48,802 nt of DNA, from contig JAHFED010000049.1 in assembly GCA_023248635.1 (NCBI GenBank), positions 1-48,802 of the forward strand, read 5' to 3'. This document shows positions 1 to 10,900 of the stretch, piece after piece (positions within the stretch are counted from its first letter, which is position 1; every line of letters begins with the position of its first letter). The stretch is from Myxococcales bacterium (GTDB lineage: Bacteria > Myxococcota > UBA727 > VGSZ01). The position numbers were made by a program, and so were the translations under genes. Below the pieces are notes generated by a model. It worked only from the letters and a program-made list of their open reading frames with translations. It ran no database searches and was not told the origin of the DNA.

Positions 1-1365
1 TCCCCCATTGGTGAACAGCCCCTCGCCGCCGTTGTCGGCGATCCGACAGTCGGTGCAGAAGGAGCCCGCCCCCCCGCCGATGAAGCCGCGACCACCGTTG
101 CGCTCCACCACGCAGCCGGTGCAGGCCAGAGTTCCGCCGAGGCCGTCGCCCGGGACGTTGTCGGTGATGACGTGGTCGCTGCCGACGGTGCTGACGTTGA
201 CGCCAGCGCCGTTGGCGACGATCAGGTTGCGGTTGCCGCTGATGGCATTGGCCCCCAAGCCGTTGGCAGTGACGAGGTTGTCATCGCCGGCGAGGCTGCC
301 GACCCCGATGCCGGCGTTGTCACTGACGATGTTGTCGTCGCCCACCAGAGCTTCGACCCCCGAACCTTCGTTGTGAGCGATGACGCAGCCATCGCACGCG
401 AGCGATCCGTCGACGCCAGAGCCGTGGTTTGGGGCCGCGGTCCCATCGGGGAGGGCGCCGACGAAGCTGTGGGTCGCCGTGAAGGACCCGCTCAACCCGA
501 TTCCGGCGCTGTTCACCACCGTCACGTCGCTGAGCGAGAAGGAAGCCGCGGAGCCGCTGAACACGGGCCCGGCGTTGCCGGCGGCGCTGCCATCGGCCAG
601 AGCGCCAATGGAGAGGTTGCTGAAGGCAACGGCGCCGGTGTTGCCCACGCCGAGAACAATGCTCTCGGTGGCGGCGACCAGGGCGCCCCCTGACCAACTC
701 AAGGACGCAAAAGTGCTGTCGGGGTGCATGACATTGCCGTTGCCCTCGACGACGCCGCCGGCCACGCCGACGTTGACGTCGCTGAAGGAGGCATTTCCGA
801 CGCCGAAGAAGTCAAGGGCGTTGCCGGTGTCACGCCGTCGGCCGACGATGTCGACGCGCGTCGCGGAGACGTCGCCCGAGGTGGTCTGGAGGAAGATGCC
901 GGTGGCGCCCTCCACGACCAAGCCGTCGATGCCCATGCCGACGCGGCAGTCCCTGAGGTCGTAGTTGACGTTGGCTCCGCTGATGAGCTCCACGCCTGTG
1001 TCGCCGGTGAACGCCAACCCGCGCAGACTCACTGTGAAGCTCGCGCCGTCGCCGTCGTGGTGCACCCGCAGGACGCCGTCCAGCTCAACCACTGGTTCAT
1101 GGGGGGCGAAGCCGTCAGCGCCCGTCGCATCGATGGTGACGTTGCCAAAGCGACCACCTCCGCTGAGGGTCAACTCCCCGTCGATGACGCCGCCGCCGGG
1201 CGGTTCCACCAGGATCACGATGTCATCGTTCAGGCCCGCGCTCAGGCGAAAGGACTCAACGAGCGAACAGTGGGTTGCGTCGCAGACGCCGTCGTCGTTG
1301 GTGGCCGTGGTGTTGACGACAAAGGTCGTCGTGCTGGCGAGGGTGGCCGCGAGGAGGAGGAGCAT
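1..1365 (-). CDS. CSLREA-type right-handed beta-helix surface protein, 3' end beyond window
   Basis: This reading frame is open from an ATG at 1365 to the left edge, so only the first 455 residues are seen. It begins with a short signal peptide (MLLLLAATLAS) followed by a region resembling the CSLREA domain (FVVNTTATNDDGVCDATHCS), then many short repeats rich in N, D, G and V of the kind that form parallel beta-helices in secreted proteins. The next gene upstream (stop 1427) starts in the same way, and both have the same purine-rich ACAAGG upstream of the ATG, which supports this start. The two genes are 61 bases apart and are probably tandem duplicates in one transcript. The role is inferred to be a cell-surface or secreted structural or adhesive protein; no enzyme motif was seen. 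The C-terminus, where a sorting signal would lie, is outside the window. Confidence 0.8.
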   Translation of the reverse strand, partial: MLLLLAATLASTTTFVVNTTATNDDGVCDATHCSLVESFRLSAGLNDDIVILVEPPGGGVIDGELTLSGGGRFGNVTIDATGADGFAPHEPVVELDGVLRVHHDGDGASFTVSLRGLAFTGDTGVELISGANVNYDLRDCRVGMGIDGLVVEGATGIFLQTTSGDVSATRVDIVGRRRDTGNALDFFGVGNASFSDVNVGVAGGVVEGNGNVMHPDSTFASLSWSGGALVAATESIVLGVGNTGAVAFSNLSIGALADGSAAGNAGPVFSGSAASFSLSDVTVVNSAGIGLSGSFTATHSFVGALPDGTAAPNHGSGVDGSLACDGCVIAHNEGSGVEALVGDDNIVSDNAGIGVGSLAGDDNLVTANGLGANAISGNRNLIVANGAGVNVSTVGSDHVITDNVPGDGLGGTLACTGCVVERNGGRGFIGGGAGSFCTDCRIADNGGEGLFTNGG

Positions 1366-1426
1366 CCCTTGTTCTAACGCCCCGACGTCGCGCCCGACGC
1401 TGGACCGCAGGAGTGTTCGCTGACGG

Positions 1427-4400
1427 TCAGCGGGCCCAGCGTCGCCGACGCACCACGAGGATGAGCAGGGCGAGCAGCATGACTTCGCGCGCCTGGCCGC
1501 CGCTCGCTCCGCAGACGGGGGGCACGGTTGGGCCCTGATCGTCGACGTCGAAGCAGCCAGCGTCGGTGCACACGAAACCAGCTTCCGCCGTGCACGCAGC
1601 AGAGCAGCCGTCGCCGTCGCCGTCGTTGGCGTCGTCACACAGCTCGGTGCCGGCCCTGATGCCGTCGCCGCACACCGTGCCGCAACCCTCGGCACCACAC
1701 ACCTGACCCGCGGGGGCCACGACGACGCTGGCAACGATTGTCGTCGCGCCACCCACATCGTTCAGGGAGGAGACATCGACGGCACCGGGCGTCGACACCG
1801 CCAGGTCGCCGCCGACACTCTCGAGAGCGCCGAGATCGACGTCGCCGCCGGCGCTCAGATCGAGGTCTCCCTGCACCTCTTGCAGCGCGGGCAAAGAGAC
1901 GTCGGCGAGGGCGTCGCAGTCGGTCAGGCGCACATCTCCGTCGACGGACTCGAGGACGGGCAGGGTGAGCGCGCCAAGGGCGTCGCAGTCGGCGAACACC
2001 AGGTCGCCGTCGACGCTCTCGAGCTGGGGTGCTGCGAAGTCGGCGAGGGCAGCGTTGCCTTCGACGTCGACGGAGCCGGCGCTCTCGAGATCGGGCAGTG
2101 CGAGGCTGGTGAGGCCATCGGCGTCGCGCACGTCGACGTCGCCGGTGACCACGACGAGGCCGGCGAGATCGACGCTGGTGACGCCCCCGCCGATGACCAG
2201 GTTGCCGACGATGCACTGCACCTCGCTGGCGACGAAGGCCGCGACGTCGTCGTCGTTGAGCAACACCACGTCGCCGCCAACGGTGTCGAGGCCGGCGCAG
2301 TCGCGCGGTGGCGCCAGCGGCGCCCGGGCCTCGAGGCAAGCGTTCGCCAAGGGGTTGGGAGCGCAGGGGTCCGTATCGGCCCGGTCGCTCTGGTTCACGA
2401 CGCCGTCGCCGTCGCCATCGGTCGTTGCCGACTCGAGGGCATCGACCTTGCCGTCGCCATCGCTGTCACCTCGTTCGTCGCCGTCGCCCACGCCGTCGAG
2501 GTCGCTGTCGCTGGCCGCGGGGTCGGTGCCTTGCGCGCGTTCATCGCGGTCGGAGACGCCGTCGCCGTCGCCGTCGCAGGCGTCGCCGTCAGGATCGGGG
2601 CTGCAGGGGTCGTTGTCGTCGTCGTCGCGTTCGGCACTCTTGCCGTCGCCATCGTCATCGACGTCATCGCGCTCGCTGGCATCGAGGGTGCCGTCGCCGT
2701 CGAAGTCGTTGCCCGCCTCGACAGCATCGCTCTTGCCGTCGCCGTCGGTGTCGGCGCTGGCGGGATCGGTGTCCCGCAAGAGCTCGACGCTGTCGGCGAC
2801 CCCGTCGCCATCGCTGTCGCAGAGCGCGAGGGTGGCATCGGGTACGCAAGCGTCGTTGTCGTCGACGTCGCGCTGGGCGCTGGCGCCGTCTCCGTCGTCG
2901 TCGACGTTGTCCGGTTCCAAAGCGTCGATGACGCCGTCGCCGTCCTGATCGCCCTCGCCCTCGATGTTGTCGTCGCGCCCATCGCCATCGCTGTCGGCGT
3001 CGCGGGGATCGGTGCCGCGGGCGATCTCCAGCGCATCGACCACGCCGTCGTCGTCGAAGTCGCAGCCAGCCCGCAGACAGATGGCCGCACCCGCAGCGCT
3101 GTCGATGACGATGTCGCCGCCGACCCGGGCCAGATCGGGGACCGTCAACGTCTGCAGCGCGGGCGCATCGACGATGAGGTCGCCGCCGATCGTCTGCAAG
3201 CTCGGCAACGAGAGGGAGAGCAGCGCCTCGTCTTCGTCGACGAGGAGGTCGCCGCCCACGCGCTGCAGGGCCGGCGACGAGATGTCCTCGAGGGCCGCGT
3301 TGCGCTCGATCTCGACGTGACCGCCCACCGTGATCAGATTCGGCAGCGCCAGGCTCGGCAGCGCGTCGTTGTCGTCGATGACGAGATCGCCCTGGATGTT
3401 GCCCAGCGTTCCCGCGATGACCACCAAGGACAAGAGCGGATTGCCAGCGACGATGACGTCGCCCCGCACGAGCCCGAGCAGGGGCAGGCCGAGCGAGGTC
3501 AGACCGGCATTGTCGGCGACGTCGACGGATCCTGCCTGGCCCAAGAGCGGCAGCTGCACCGTTGTGATGGTGCTCCCCTCGCACAAGATCACGCCGGTGA
3601 CGATGCGCAGCGCGGGCAGTTGCAACAGGCCGTTCGCATCGCCGCCGCGCAGCACCAGGCTGCCGACGATGCAGCCGGTGTTCTGGAGGGCGGCAAGGTC
3701 CGCGTCGTCGTCGACGGTCACCACGCCCCGGATGGTCGGCAACCCGGCGCAGGCAAAGGGGACCACCTCACGATCCCCTTGGTCGGGGATGCCGTCGCCG
3801 TCGCCGTCGAGGGAGAGGGATTCCAACGCATCGCTGATGCCGTCGCCGTCTTCGTCGCTGCGAACCTCGATCCCGTCGGGCAGGCCGTCGCCGTCGGTGT
3901 CGGCCCGTCGCGGGTCCGTCAAAAACACGGCCTCGTCGGCGGCGCTGAGGCCGTCGCCGTCCTCGTCGCAGCGAGGAGATGCGGCGGAAGGCACACAGGG
4001 ATCGAGGTCGTTGACGTCGCGCTGCTCGGAGAAAGAGTCCTGGTCGAGGTCGCGGCGGTCGCTCTCGAGGGCGTCGATGATGCCATCGCCGTCGAAGTCG
4101 GCCGTCCCTTCGACGCCGTCGGAGCGTGCGTCGCCATCGGTGTCGGCCGTGAGCGGGCTGGTGCCTCGTTGGGCCTCGACAACGGTGTTGAGCCCGTCGC
4201 GGTCGAAGTCGCAGTCGGGATCGTCGTCAGCGCGGGAGCAGGCGTCGAGGAAGAAGGCCGGGCTTGGCTCAGACGCGCGGCCGCCGATCGAGGCCAGGGC
4301 GACGAGCGGCACGGCCCCCGACCCCAGCTGAATGGCGCCGCGGGCGGCGGAGAAGCGGAAGGTGAAGGCGGCGGCATCGCGATCGCTGCCACGCGTTTCA

Positions 4401-7400
4401 TCGTCGTAGTTGCCGACTGAAGCATCGAGATCGGATCCGGCTCCTTCGAACGCCTCGCCGACGAAGGCGAAAGGTGCGGCATCGACGTCGCCGCTGCCGG
4501 CGACGAAGAAGAGGATGTCGGCCCCCGCCGGGGCAAAGCCGCGCACGAGGAAGTCGCCGCCGCTGCGATCGACGCTGGCGATGAAGGGCGCGTTGAGCAC
4601 GCCGTCGACGTCGCCGATGTCATTCGGTGTGCGGCCGTCGCCGCCGAAATCCAGACCTTGCCCATTGTCGAACAGGGAGAGGCCTGGGGTGACGTCAGCG
4701 ACGGCGTCGTTGAGCACCAGCACGCCGCCTTGGGCGTTCGCGCCGATGCGCAGCGGCAGCGTGATCAACTCGTCGCGCCGCAGAGACAGCTCCGCACCCA
4801 AGCCCACGCGAGCGTTGTCGCGCACGCGCAGTCCCGCACCCCGGTTCGGCAGGGTCGTGCCGAGCTCGAGATCCACCAGTCCGCCGATGAACGAATTCGT
4901 CAATGCGAGGTCAACGTCCTCGCCGACCTCGAGCCCATCGCCGCTGTTGTCGAAGGCCTGGAACTCGACGAGTGCTGTGGCCACATCCCCGATCAGCCGC
5001 AGACCGTCATCGCCATTGCCCTCGACGATCACCTGCGAGATCAAATCGGGGCCGCCATCGCTGAAGTGGGCCGGGTTGTTGTTGACGGCGTCGACGACGA
5101 TGCCAGCGCCGCCGTTGTCCCTGGCGATCAGCGGGGCCATGGAGATGGCGTTGTTGAGGCGGAGCTCGAGGCGCGCGCCGTCGCCGCTGTTGTCGTGGAC
5201 GTCGATGCCCAGGCCAGCCCCGTTGGCTTCGAAGTCGAAGTCCAGGCCCGCTGCACCGCAGTGGTCGGCCTCGAGCTGGGACAAATTCGCCTGCCCGATG
5301 AGCGCGTTTTGGATGGTGAAGCAGGTTCCCGCCGCGGCGGTGAAATGGGCGAGCCCTTCGGCGTCCAAGAACCCGATGTCGAGGTCGGAAAGCACCACGG
5401 CACCGCGAAAGAGACCGTTGAAACCAAAGATGTTGCCTGTCTTGCCGAGCAGATCGACAGCGAGAGGCGCGGTGATGATGTTGCCGCTCACCGTGAGGTT
5501 CCCCGTCAGATCGCGGGCCCGAATGCCGACGACGCTGGCGTTGACCAAGGCGCCGTCGAAGGTGATCGCGGTGCTGTCGACGACGTCGACTCCAGTGGCC
5601 ACGCCGCAGGGAATGCCTGCGTCCTGGCCCACGAGCCCGCCGACGTTGAGAGAGCCGACACTCTCTGCGTGCACGCCCGTCGTGACGTTGCAGACGGTGC
5701 TCGCCAGGGCGGCGAAGCCTCGGGTCACCGAAAGCCCAACGTCGCCACTCTCGATGCGCCCACCTGAGAAGGACATGCCGGTGTCGATGACGTTGACGAC
5801 GCTGCCGGTGCCTCGCCCGCGCACCCGGGTCCCCACGAAGTTCAGCGACGACGAGTCCTGGGCGCGCACTTCGACGAGCCCAACGTCGGCCTGGTGATCG
5901 GGCGCGGCGCTTCCATCGACGGCCAGGCCCACCCGGGCGTCGGTGATTGTGACGGTGCTCGAGCCTTGGACGTCGATGCCGAAGCCGCCATTGTCGCCGA
6001 TGGTGCACCCCACCGAGCTGAAGCTGGCGTTAGCGGACTCGATGAGCAGGCCGTCGCCGACGTTGCTCTCGACCACGCAATCGTTCACGGCACCGAAGCT
6101 GATGGCATGAACGCCGTGGCCCCCGTTGTTCCGAATGGTGCTGTCCAAGATGCTGGCTGCCGCGGGATCGCTGGGATCGACACCGTCGCCGAGGAGGTCG
6201 ACGAAGCCTGGCGCGTTTCCCCCGTCGATCACGACGCCGTCGCCGTCGTTGTCCTCGATGGTCGAGGAGCGAACGAGGCCGTTTTGCAAAACAAGCCCGA
6301 CCCCGCGGTTGTCGGCGATGGTGCAATCGATGAGGCCGCCGCCGTTCGATGAGCTGAGGGACAGGCCTACGCCGTTGTTGTGACTGATGGTGCAGGCGGT
6401 GCAGTTGAACTCAATTCCTGACACGCCGCTTCCGTTTCCAGCTGGGGTGCCGTCGGCGAGCTGTCCCACCAAGACACGGGTTCCGTCGATGCTGCTCTCT
6501 GATTGAATGCCAGCACCGACGCTGTTGACGACGACGACGTCGATGAAGCTGCCTCGGCCGACGATGCCGACACCATTGCCTGCAGGGGTGCCGTCCCGCA
6601 GCGCGCCGACCAGCACATTGGTCAGCCCTGAGAAGTTGGGAGAGACCTCGATGCCGATTCCGCTGTTGACGACGGTGACGGTGTTCAACGCGCAAAGACC
6701 CAGGCACTTCAGACCGTGCGCGGGTCCGTCCGCGAGGCCATCGACGCGGGCACCAATGAGTGTGTTGGTGATGGTGCCTGTGACCGAGCGATCAATGGTC
6801 ACTGCGGTGTCTCCGCCGACGATGTTGGCGCCAGCGATGGCAAGAACGACGCCCTGACTCGTGCCCGGCGACGCGATCGTTCGGATGCCAAAGTGGTTGG
6901 GGGCCTTGCCATCGCCGTCGCTGACGACGCCCATCAGCACGCTGCTGAGGGACGCAGTGAGGAAGGGTCCGCGGAAGAGAATACGGGTGTTGTCGAGCAG
7001 GATGCCCGTGTCCGTGTACCCAGCAACCGCGAGGTGTTGCAGCGTGGCGGCAATGGGAAAGTCACCTCCGCCGCCGGCGGAGTCATCTCCCGGGGAGTCG
7101 GCCATCACCAACCCCCTGGCGCCGCTGGCGGTGCGCGTGCCGTCGGGACCGAGGCCCAAGCGCACGTCGTCGAGATCCATGTTGCCGAGGGTTTCGAGGC
7201 GTATCCCTTCGGTCGAGCCGCCGGTGACGATGCGCAGGAGCCTCACCGCACTCGCGCCGACGTCAAGATTGAAGCCTGATGCGGTGCCGTCGCCGTCTTG
7301 GAGCAAGAGCCCGCGATCGCTGTGCGCTGCCGGGCTCCCGTCAAGATTGAAGCCGAACCAGCAGTCTTCGACGTCGATGGCTGAGCCAGCATCACCATCG

Positions 7401-7792
7401 TCGGCGACAGCGCGCAGCCCGGTCCCCATGCCGCCGAATGCCAGTCCTTTCACGGTGGTTGTCGACGTCGAGCGAACGCTCACGAGCGTCAAAACGGTGC
7501 CCGTCGGCGCACCCGTTCCCAAGAGTTGGACGCTGGGGTGCCCGGGGATGGCGCCGTCGGCGCCCGTGGCGTCGATGGTGAGCCCAGATATTGTCTTGGT
7601 GATCCCTGCGGTCTCGATGACGCCGCCGCCAGGGGGTTGCACCAAGATGGTGTCGTTGGCGCCGGCGACGCGCATCGCTTCGGAAAAAGAGCAGTGGACA
7701 TCGTCGACGGGGCAGGCGCCGGCATCGTCGGTCGAATCGGTGGTGTTCACGATGAGCGTCGTGCTCGCAATGGCCGTGAAGAGGAGGAGCAT
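1427..7792 (-). CDS. Giant CSLREA/beta-helix protein with TSP3-like repeats, L-domain-like repeats, DUF4215 and MYXO-CTERM-like tail
   Basis: A 2,121-residue secreted protein. The ATG at 7792 is preferred over the GTG at 7879 because it gives a signal peptide (MLLLFTAIAS) aligned with the downstream paralogue and has AAGGA just upstream. Order of parts: CSLREA-like segment (about residues 15-50), beta-helix repeats (to about 1150), thrombospondin type 3-like Ca-binding repeats of the DxDxDG type (about 1185-1340), leucine-rich L-domain-like repeats with 'SLPALQxVGGDL' units (about 1347-1573), a second TSP3-like array (1575-1820), a second L-like array (1831-2023), a DUF4215 cysteine repeat starting CGDGIRAGTELCDD (about 2033-2065), and a C-terminal Cys, hydrophobic stretch and RRRR. 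The last feature resembles a MYXO-CTERM sorting signal, so surface anchoring is inferred. The TSP3 plus L-repeat unit is present twice, which suggests internal duplication. Ligand unknown. Confidence 0.85.
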   Translation of the reverse strand: MLLLFTAIASTTLIVNTTDSTDDAGACPVDDVHCSFSEAMRVAGANDTILVQPPGGGVIETAGITKTISGLTIDATGADGAIPGHPSVQLLGTGAPTGTVLTLVSVRSTSTTTVKGLAFGGMGTGLRAVADDGDAGSAIDVEDCWFGFNLDGSPAAHSDRGLLLQDGDGTASGFNLDVGASAVRLLRIVTGGSTEGIRLETLGNMDLDDVRLGLGPDGTRTASGARGLVMADSPGDDSAGGGGDFPIAATLQHLAVAGYTDTGILLDNTRILFRGPFLTASLSSVLMGVVSDGDGKAPNHFGIRTIASPGTSQGVVLAIAGANIVGGDTAVTIDRSVTGTITNTLIGARVDGLADGPAHGLKCLGLCALNTVTVVNSGIGIEVSPNFSGLTNVLVGALRDGTPAGNGVGIVGRGSFIDVVVVNSVGAGIQSESSIDGTRVLVGQLADGTPAGNGSGVSGIEFNCTACTISHNNGVGLSLSSSNGGGLIDCTIADNRGVGLVLQNGLVRSSTIEDNDGDGVVIDGGNAPGFVDLLGDGVDPSDPAAASILDSTIRNNGGHGVHAISFGAVNDCVVESNVGDGLLIESANASFSSVGCTIGDNGGFGIDVQGSSTVTITDARVGLAVDGSAAPDHQADVGLVEVRAQDSSSLNFVGTRVRGRGTGSVVNVIDTGMSFSGGRIESGDVGLSVTRGFAALASTVCNVTTGVHAESVGSLNVGGLVGQDAGIPCGVATGVDVVDSTAITFDGALVNASVVGIRARDLTGNLTVSGNIITAPLAVDLLGKTGNIFGFNGLFRGAVVLSDLDIGFLDAEGLAHFTAAAGTCFTIQNALIGQANLSQLEADHCGAAGLDFDFEANGAGLGIDVHDNSGDGARLELRLNNAISMAPLIARDNGGAGIVVDAVNNNPAHFSDGGPDLISQVIVEGNGDDGLRLIGDVATALVEFQAFDNSGDGLEVGEDVDLALTNSFIGGLVDLELGTTLPNRGAGLRVRDNARVGLGAELSLRRDELITLPLRIGANAQGGVLVLNDAVADVTPGLSLFDNGQGLDFGGDGRTPNDIGDVDGVLNAPFIASVDRSGGDFLVRGFAPAGADILFFVAGSGDVDAAPFAFVGEAFEGAGSDLDASVGNYDDETRGSDRDAAAFTFRFSAARGAIQLGSGAVPLVALASIGGRASEPSPAFFLDACSRADDDPDCDFDRDGLNTVVEAQRGTSPLTADTDGDARSDGVEGTADFDGDGIIDALESDRRDLDQDSFSEQRDVNDLDPCVPSAASPRCDEDGDGLSAADEAVFLTDPRRADTDGDGLPDGIEVRSDEDGDGISDALESLSLDGDGDGIPDQGDREVVPFACAGLPTIRGVVTVDDDADLAALQNTGCIVGSLVLRGGDANGLLQLPALRIVTGVILCEGSTITTVQLPLLGQAGSVDVADNAGLTSLGLPLLGLVRGDVIVAGNPLLSLVVIAGTLGNIQGDLVIDDNDALPSLALPNLITVGGHVEIERNAALEDISSPALQRVGGDLLVDEDEALLSLSLPSLQTIGGDLIVDAPALQTLTVPDLARVGGDIVIDSAAGAAICLRAGCDFDDDGVVDALEIARGTDPRDADSDGDGRDDNIEGEGDQDGDGVIDALEPDNVDDDGDGASAQRDVDDNDACVPDATLALCDSDGDGVADSVELLRDTDPASADTDGDGKSDAVEAGNDFDGDGTLDASERDDVDDDGDGKSAERDDDDNDPCSPDPDGDACDGDGDGVSDRDERAQGTDPAASDSDLDGVGDGDERGDSDGDGKVDALESATTDGDGDGVVNQSDRADTDPCAPNPLANACLEARAPLAPPRDCAGLDTVGGDVVLLNDDDVAAFVASEVQCIVGNLVIGGGVTSVDLAGLVVVTGDVDVRDADGLTSLALPDLESAGSVDVEGNAALADFAAPQLESVDGDLVFADCDALGALTLPVLESVDGDVRLTDCDALADVSLPALQEVQGDLDLSAGGDVDLGALESVGGDLAVSTPGAVDVSSLNDVGGATTIVASVVVAPAGQVCGAEGCGTVCGDGIRAGTELCDDANDGDGDGCSAACTAEAGFVCTDAGCFDVDDQGPTVPPVCGASGGQAREVMLLALLILVVRRRRWAR

Positions 7793-7914
7793 CTTCCTTG
7801 TGTACCGCTTGAGGCCCCGCCACGCGTGAAGCCACACCTCGAGAGTCAGCGCGGTACAACCCCTGAAGGCCCGCACCACCGCAAGCGCTGTGGCGCTGGC
7901 ACCGCGGAGGAAGC
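7793..7914. promoter_or_regulatory. Divergent intergenic region between two surface-protein genes
   Basis: The 122 bases between the two divergent starts (7792 minus, 7915 plus) must hold both promoters if both genes are transcribed from here. No convincing -35/-10 pair was recognised. A strong ribosome binding site, GGAGGAAG, lies at about 7906-7913 directly before the plus-strand ATG; on the other side AAGGAAG directly precedes the minus-strand ATG. Confidence 0.4.
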
Positions 7915-10900
7915 ATGTTGTTTTCGCATCGGTTGTTCGCGAGCGTCGTCGTCGTCGGCGCGCTGGCCGGTGCGTCTTGCGGCGTCGTTGGCCCTGGTCT
8001 CTCAGATCTGCCGGGCGGCATCGCCGTCGCGCGCTTTCCCAAGGCCCAGCGCGATTTGCTGCGGGTGACGGCGGCCATCGATGGCGGTGTGCTGGCCGAG
8101 CAGGATCTCATCCTCGCCGACGACACCCACCTCTCTGGCGATCTGGCGCTCAACAACGTGGCCGAGGACGGCACCCACGCTGGACATCTGCGCATCTACG
8201 GGCGCTTCGAGGCCGGGGGCGGCGAAGTCTTGCTCGGGCAGCTCGACTTCGACGTCGACGTCAAGGCCAAGGGACAGACACGCCTCAACTTCTCCAAGAG
8301 CGATGACTTCGACACCTGCGGCGCCGACGCTCCACCTTGCGCCGCGCGCTTCGACGCCAACCGCAACGGCATCTCAAACCTCAAGGACCTGCTCCCCGAA
8401 GACGCCGACGGGCGCAGCGTCGACCCCGCTCCTGAGGCGCCCTTTGCCCGCATGGCGCCCGACCAGCTGGAGCTTGCCGCGGCCACAGCCGTCGGCGCCT
8501 TCGAGCGTCGGCTGGTGGTCATCGAGAACAACGGCGAAAACAGCGCCCGCATCGAACGCATCGACGTCGTCGGCGCGCCCGGGCTCGGTGTGTCGCTCTT
8601 CTCCATCGACGATGTCGGGCCGCCGCCGCGTCGCTCCCTCGATGGCGAGGTGCTCGGCGACGGCGGCCTCTTGCAGCCCACGCAGGACGCCTTCCTCGCC
8701 GTCACCTTCGCGCCCACCAATTCCTTCTTCGCCATCGGCGCCGTGCACGTCTCTCTCGTCGACGTCGTCACCGGGGTGCGCCAGACCGCCAACATGCGCG
8801 TGCTGCGCGACGGCGATCCCCAACAGGATCCGAACATCACCGCCCCCGATGCCTTCGCCGCCGCCGACCTCGCGGGTGCCGCGGTGCCGGTGCGCGTGCT
8901 CCCCGTTGCCAATCTGGTGAGCGGGGCGCCCATCGTCAGCGACAACCCCGAAAGCGACGACACCGGCCTCGCTCTCTTGGGCGAGACCCTGATCGCTGGG
9001 CCCGCCGCCGACGACAGCGAAGGCGTCGCGCGCACTCTTCCCGCTGATGCTGCCTTCCTCATCGAGGTCCCACCCGGCTACCGGCTCGCCGTCTCCCTCG
9101 ATGCCCTGGCCTCGGACGTCGACATCGCCTTGCTGCATCTCGGCGCCGGTGACGTCGTCGACGGACTTGCCTGCTCCGCTTGCGTCTCGGCCAACGCCGG
9201 CGCCAGCGCCGAAGGGACAGAGTTGCTGAATTCAGATCCCGCCGGAACGCCCAACCAGCGCTTGGTGTTGCTGCTCGGACGCGTCGACGTCGGCGACGAG
9301 CCCACCCGCGTGCCCTTCTCGCTCTCGGCTCTGCTTTCCAAGACGCCCGAGTTCCTCGATGACGATCCGGTGGCGCCCAGCACGGGCCCGTTGGAGGGTG
9401 GCATCCCGGTCACCCTGCGCGGCCGGGGCATCATCGCTGGAGCGAGCGTGACCGTGGGCGGAGCAGCGGCCCAAGATGTCAGCGTCGACGTCGACAGCGC
9501 GGGTCTGGCCTTGATCTCGTTGACCTTGCCGCCGGGCAGCCTCGACCCCGGACGAAATCCCGCAACCATCGTCGTGCAGAACCCGGGGGCGGCCGAGGGT
9601 GGCGATGGACAGGCCGCCACCCTCGCCAATGCCTTTGTCTACCAGCCACCAGCACCGCGCCTCATCGGTCTGGCGCCGCCCCTCGTGCCCATCGCCGACG
9701 GCGTCGTGCCGAACCTCACGCTCATCGATGGCGCCGCCTTCTCGTCGCGCTTTGGTCCGCCGGTCGTGGAGGTCGATGGCATCGCCGTCGCTGCGACCTT
9801 CGTCGACGCCGCGCACATCGCCTTTGTCCCGCCGGCGGCGAGCGCCTTCACGCCGGCGTTGACGGCGAGCACCGACGTCTTCGTGCGCGTCAAGAACAGC
9901 GTCGACGCGGCGGGGACGCTGGGGGCGTCGAGCAACGGCGTGCCCCTCTCCTATCGGGTGCGCGAGGGCCAGCCGCCGGTGGTGACGAGCGTGACCCCGG
10001 ACCGAGGATCCACCGAGGGCGGCGACGTCGTCACCATCGTTGGCACCGACTTTCGGACCGGGCTGCTTGTTTTTGTGGGCGGGTTGGCGGCGGCGGTGAC
10101 CCAGGTCGATGCGCTGACCCTCGACGTGGTGCTGCCGCCCCACGCCGGTGCCGGCGCGGTCGACGTCTTGGTGATGAACCGCGACGGCCAAAGCGGTTCG
10201 AGCCAGCTCACCTACCAAGTGACTCCGCCCAGCGTGACCTCCCTGTTCCCCGCGACCATTGCGACCGCGAGCGCGAGCACCTTCGTGGTCTTGCGCGGTG
10301 CTGGTCTGCGGGCAGACGCCGACGTGCATTTCGTCGACGAAGCCGGCACCCGCGACTTGCTGGCGGTCTCGGTGGCTGCCAGTGCCGGCAACGCCTTCAT
10401 CACCGCGCCCCAGCTCGATGTGCTGGGCGCTTGGCACCTGGTCATCGACGGCGTCGCCGGAGCCGCCGGCGCCGATCCCTGCGGCGCCCGCGCGGGTCGC
10501 AATGGCGCCAATGGCCGTTTCTGCGTCGAGGCCGGTGGCGCACCGCCAGTGATTCAGGCCCTTGACCCTGCAAGCGGAGCGGCAGGCGGTGGCACCGAGG
10601 TCACCCTCTTCGTCAGCGGTCGCAGCGACGCGCGGGTCGTCGTCGGCAACATCGTGCTCGACTCCGACGACGTCGTTGTCACCCTCGGGGCTCCCGATCA
10701 GTTGCGCTTCACCATGCCGCCGGCGGAAACGGCCGCCGGCGGCACCATCGAGGTGCGGGTCACCAACGACGACGGCCAGAGCACCTCTGCCAGCTTCGTC
10801 TACGTTGCAGATTCAGTGCTGACGCCGCGCATCGACGACGTCGACCCCGCGCGGGTGTCGGGGGTGCGCTCCCAGACGCTGCGCCTGCAGGTGGCCGGCC

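Noticed and set aside
2330-4240. Direct DNA repeats resembling a CRISPR or minisatellite
   Set aside because: They are the coding repeats of TSP3-like and L-domain-like units; spacing and sequence vary, and there is no conserved 25-40 base repeat with unique spacers.
1880-4420. Long plus-strand frame (846 codons) antisense to the giant beta-helix gene
   Set aside because: Arises from repeated GAC/GTC codons on the other strand; no ribosome binding site or natural composition, and the minus-strand protein has clear domains.
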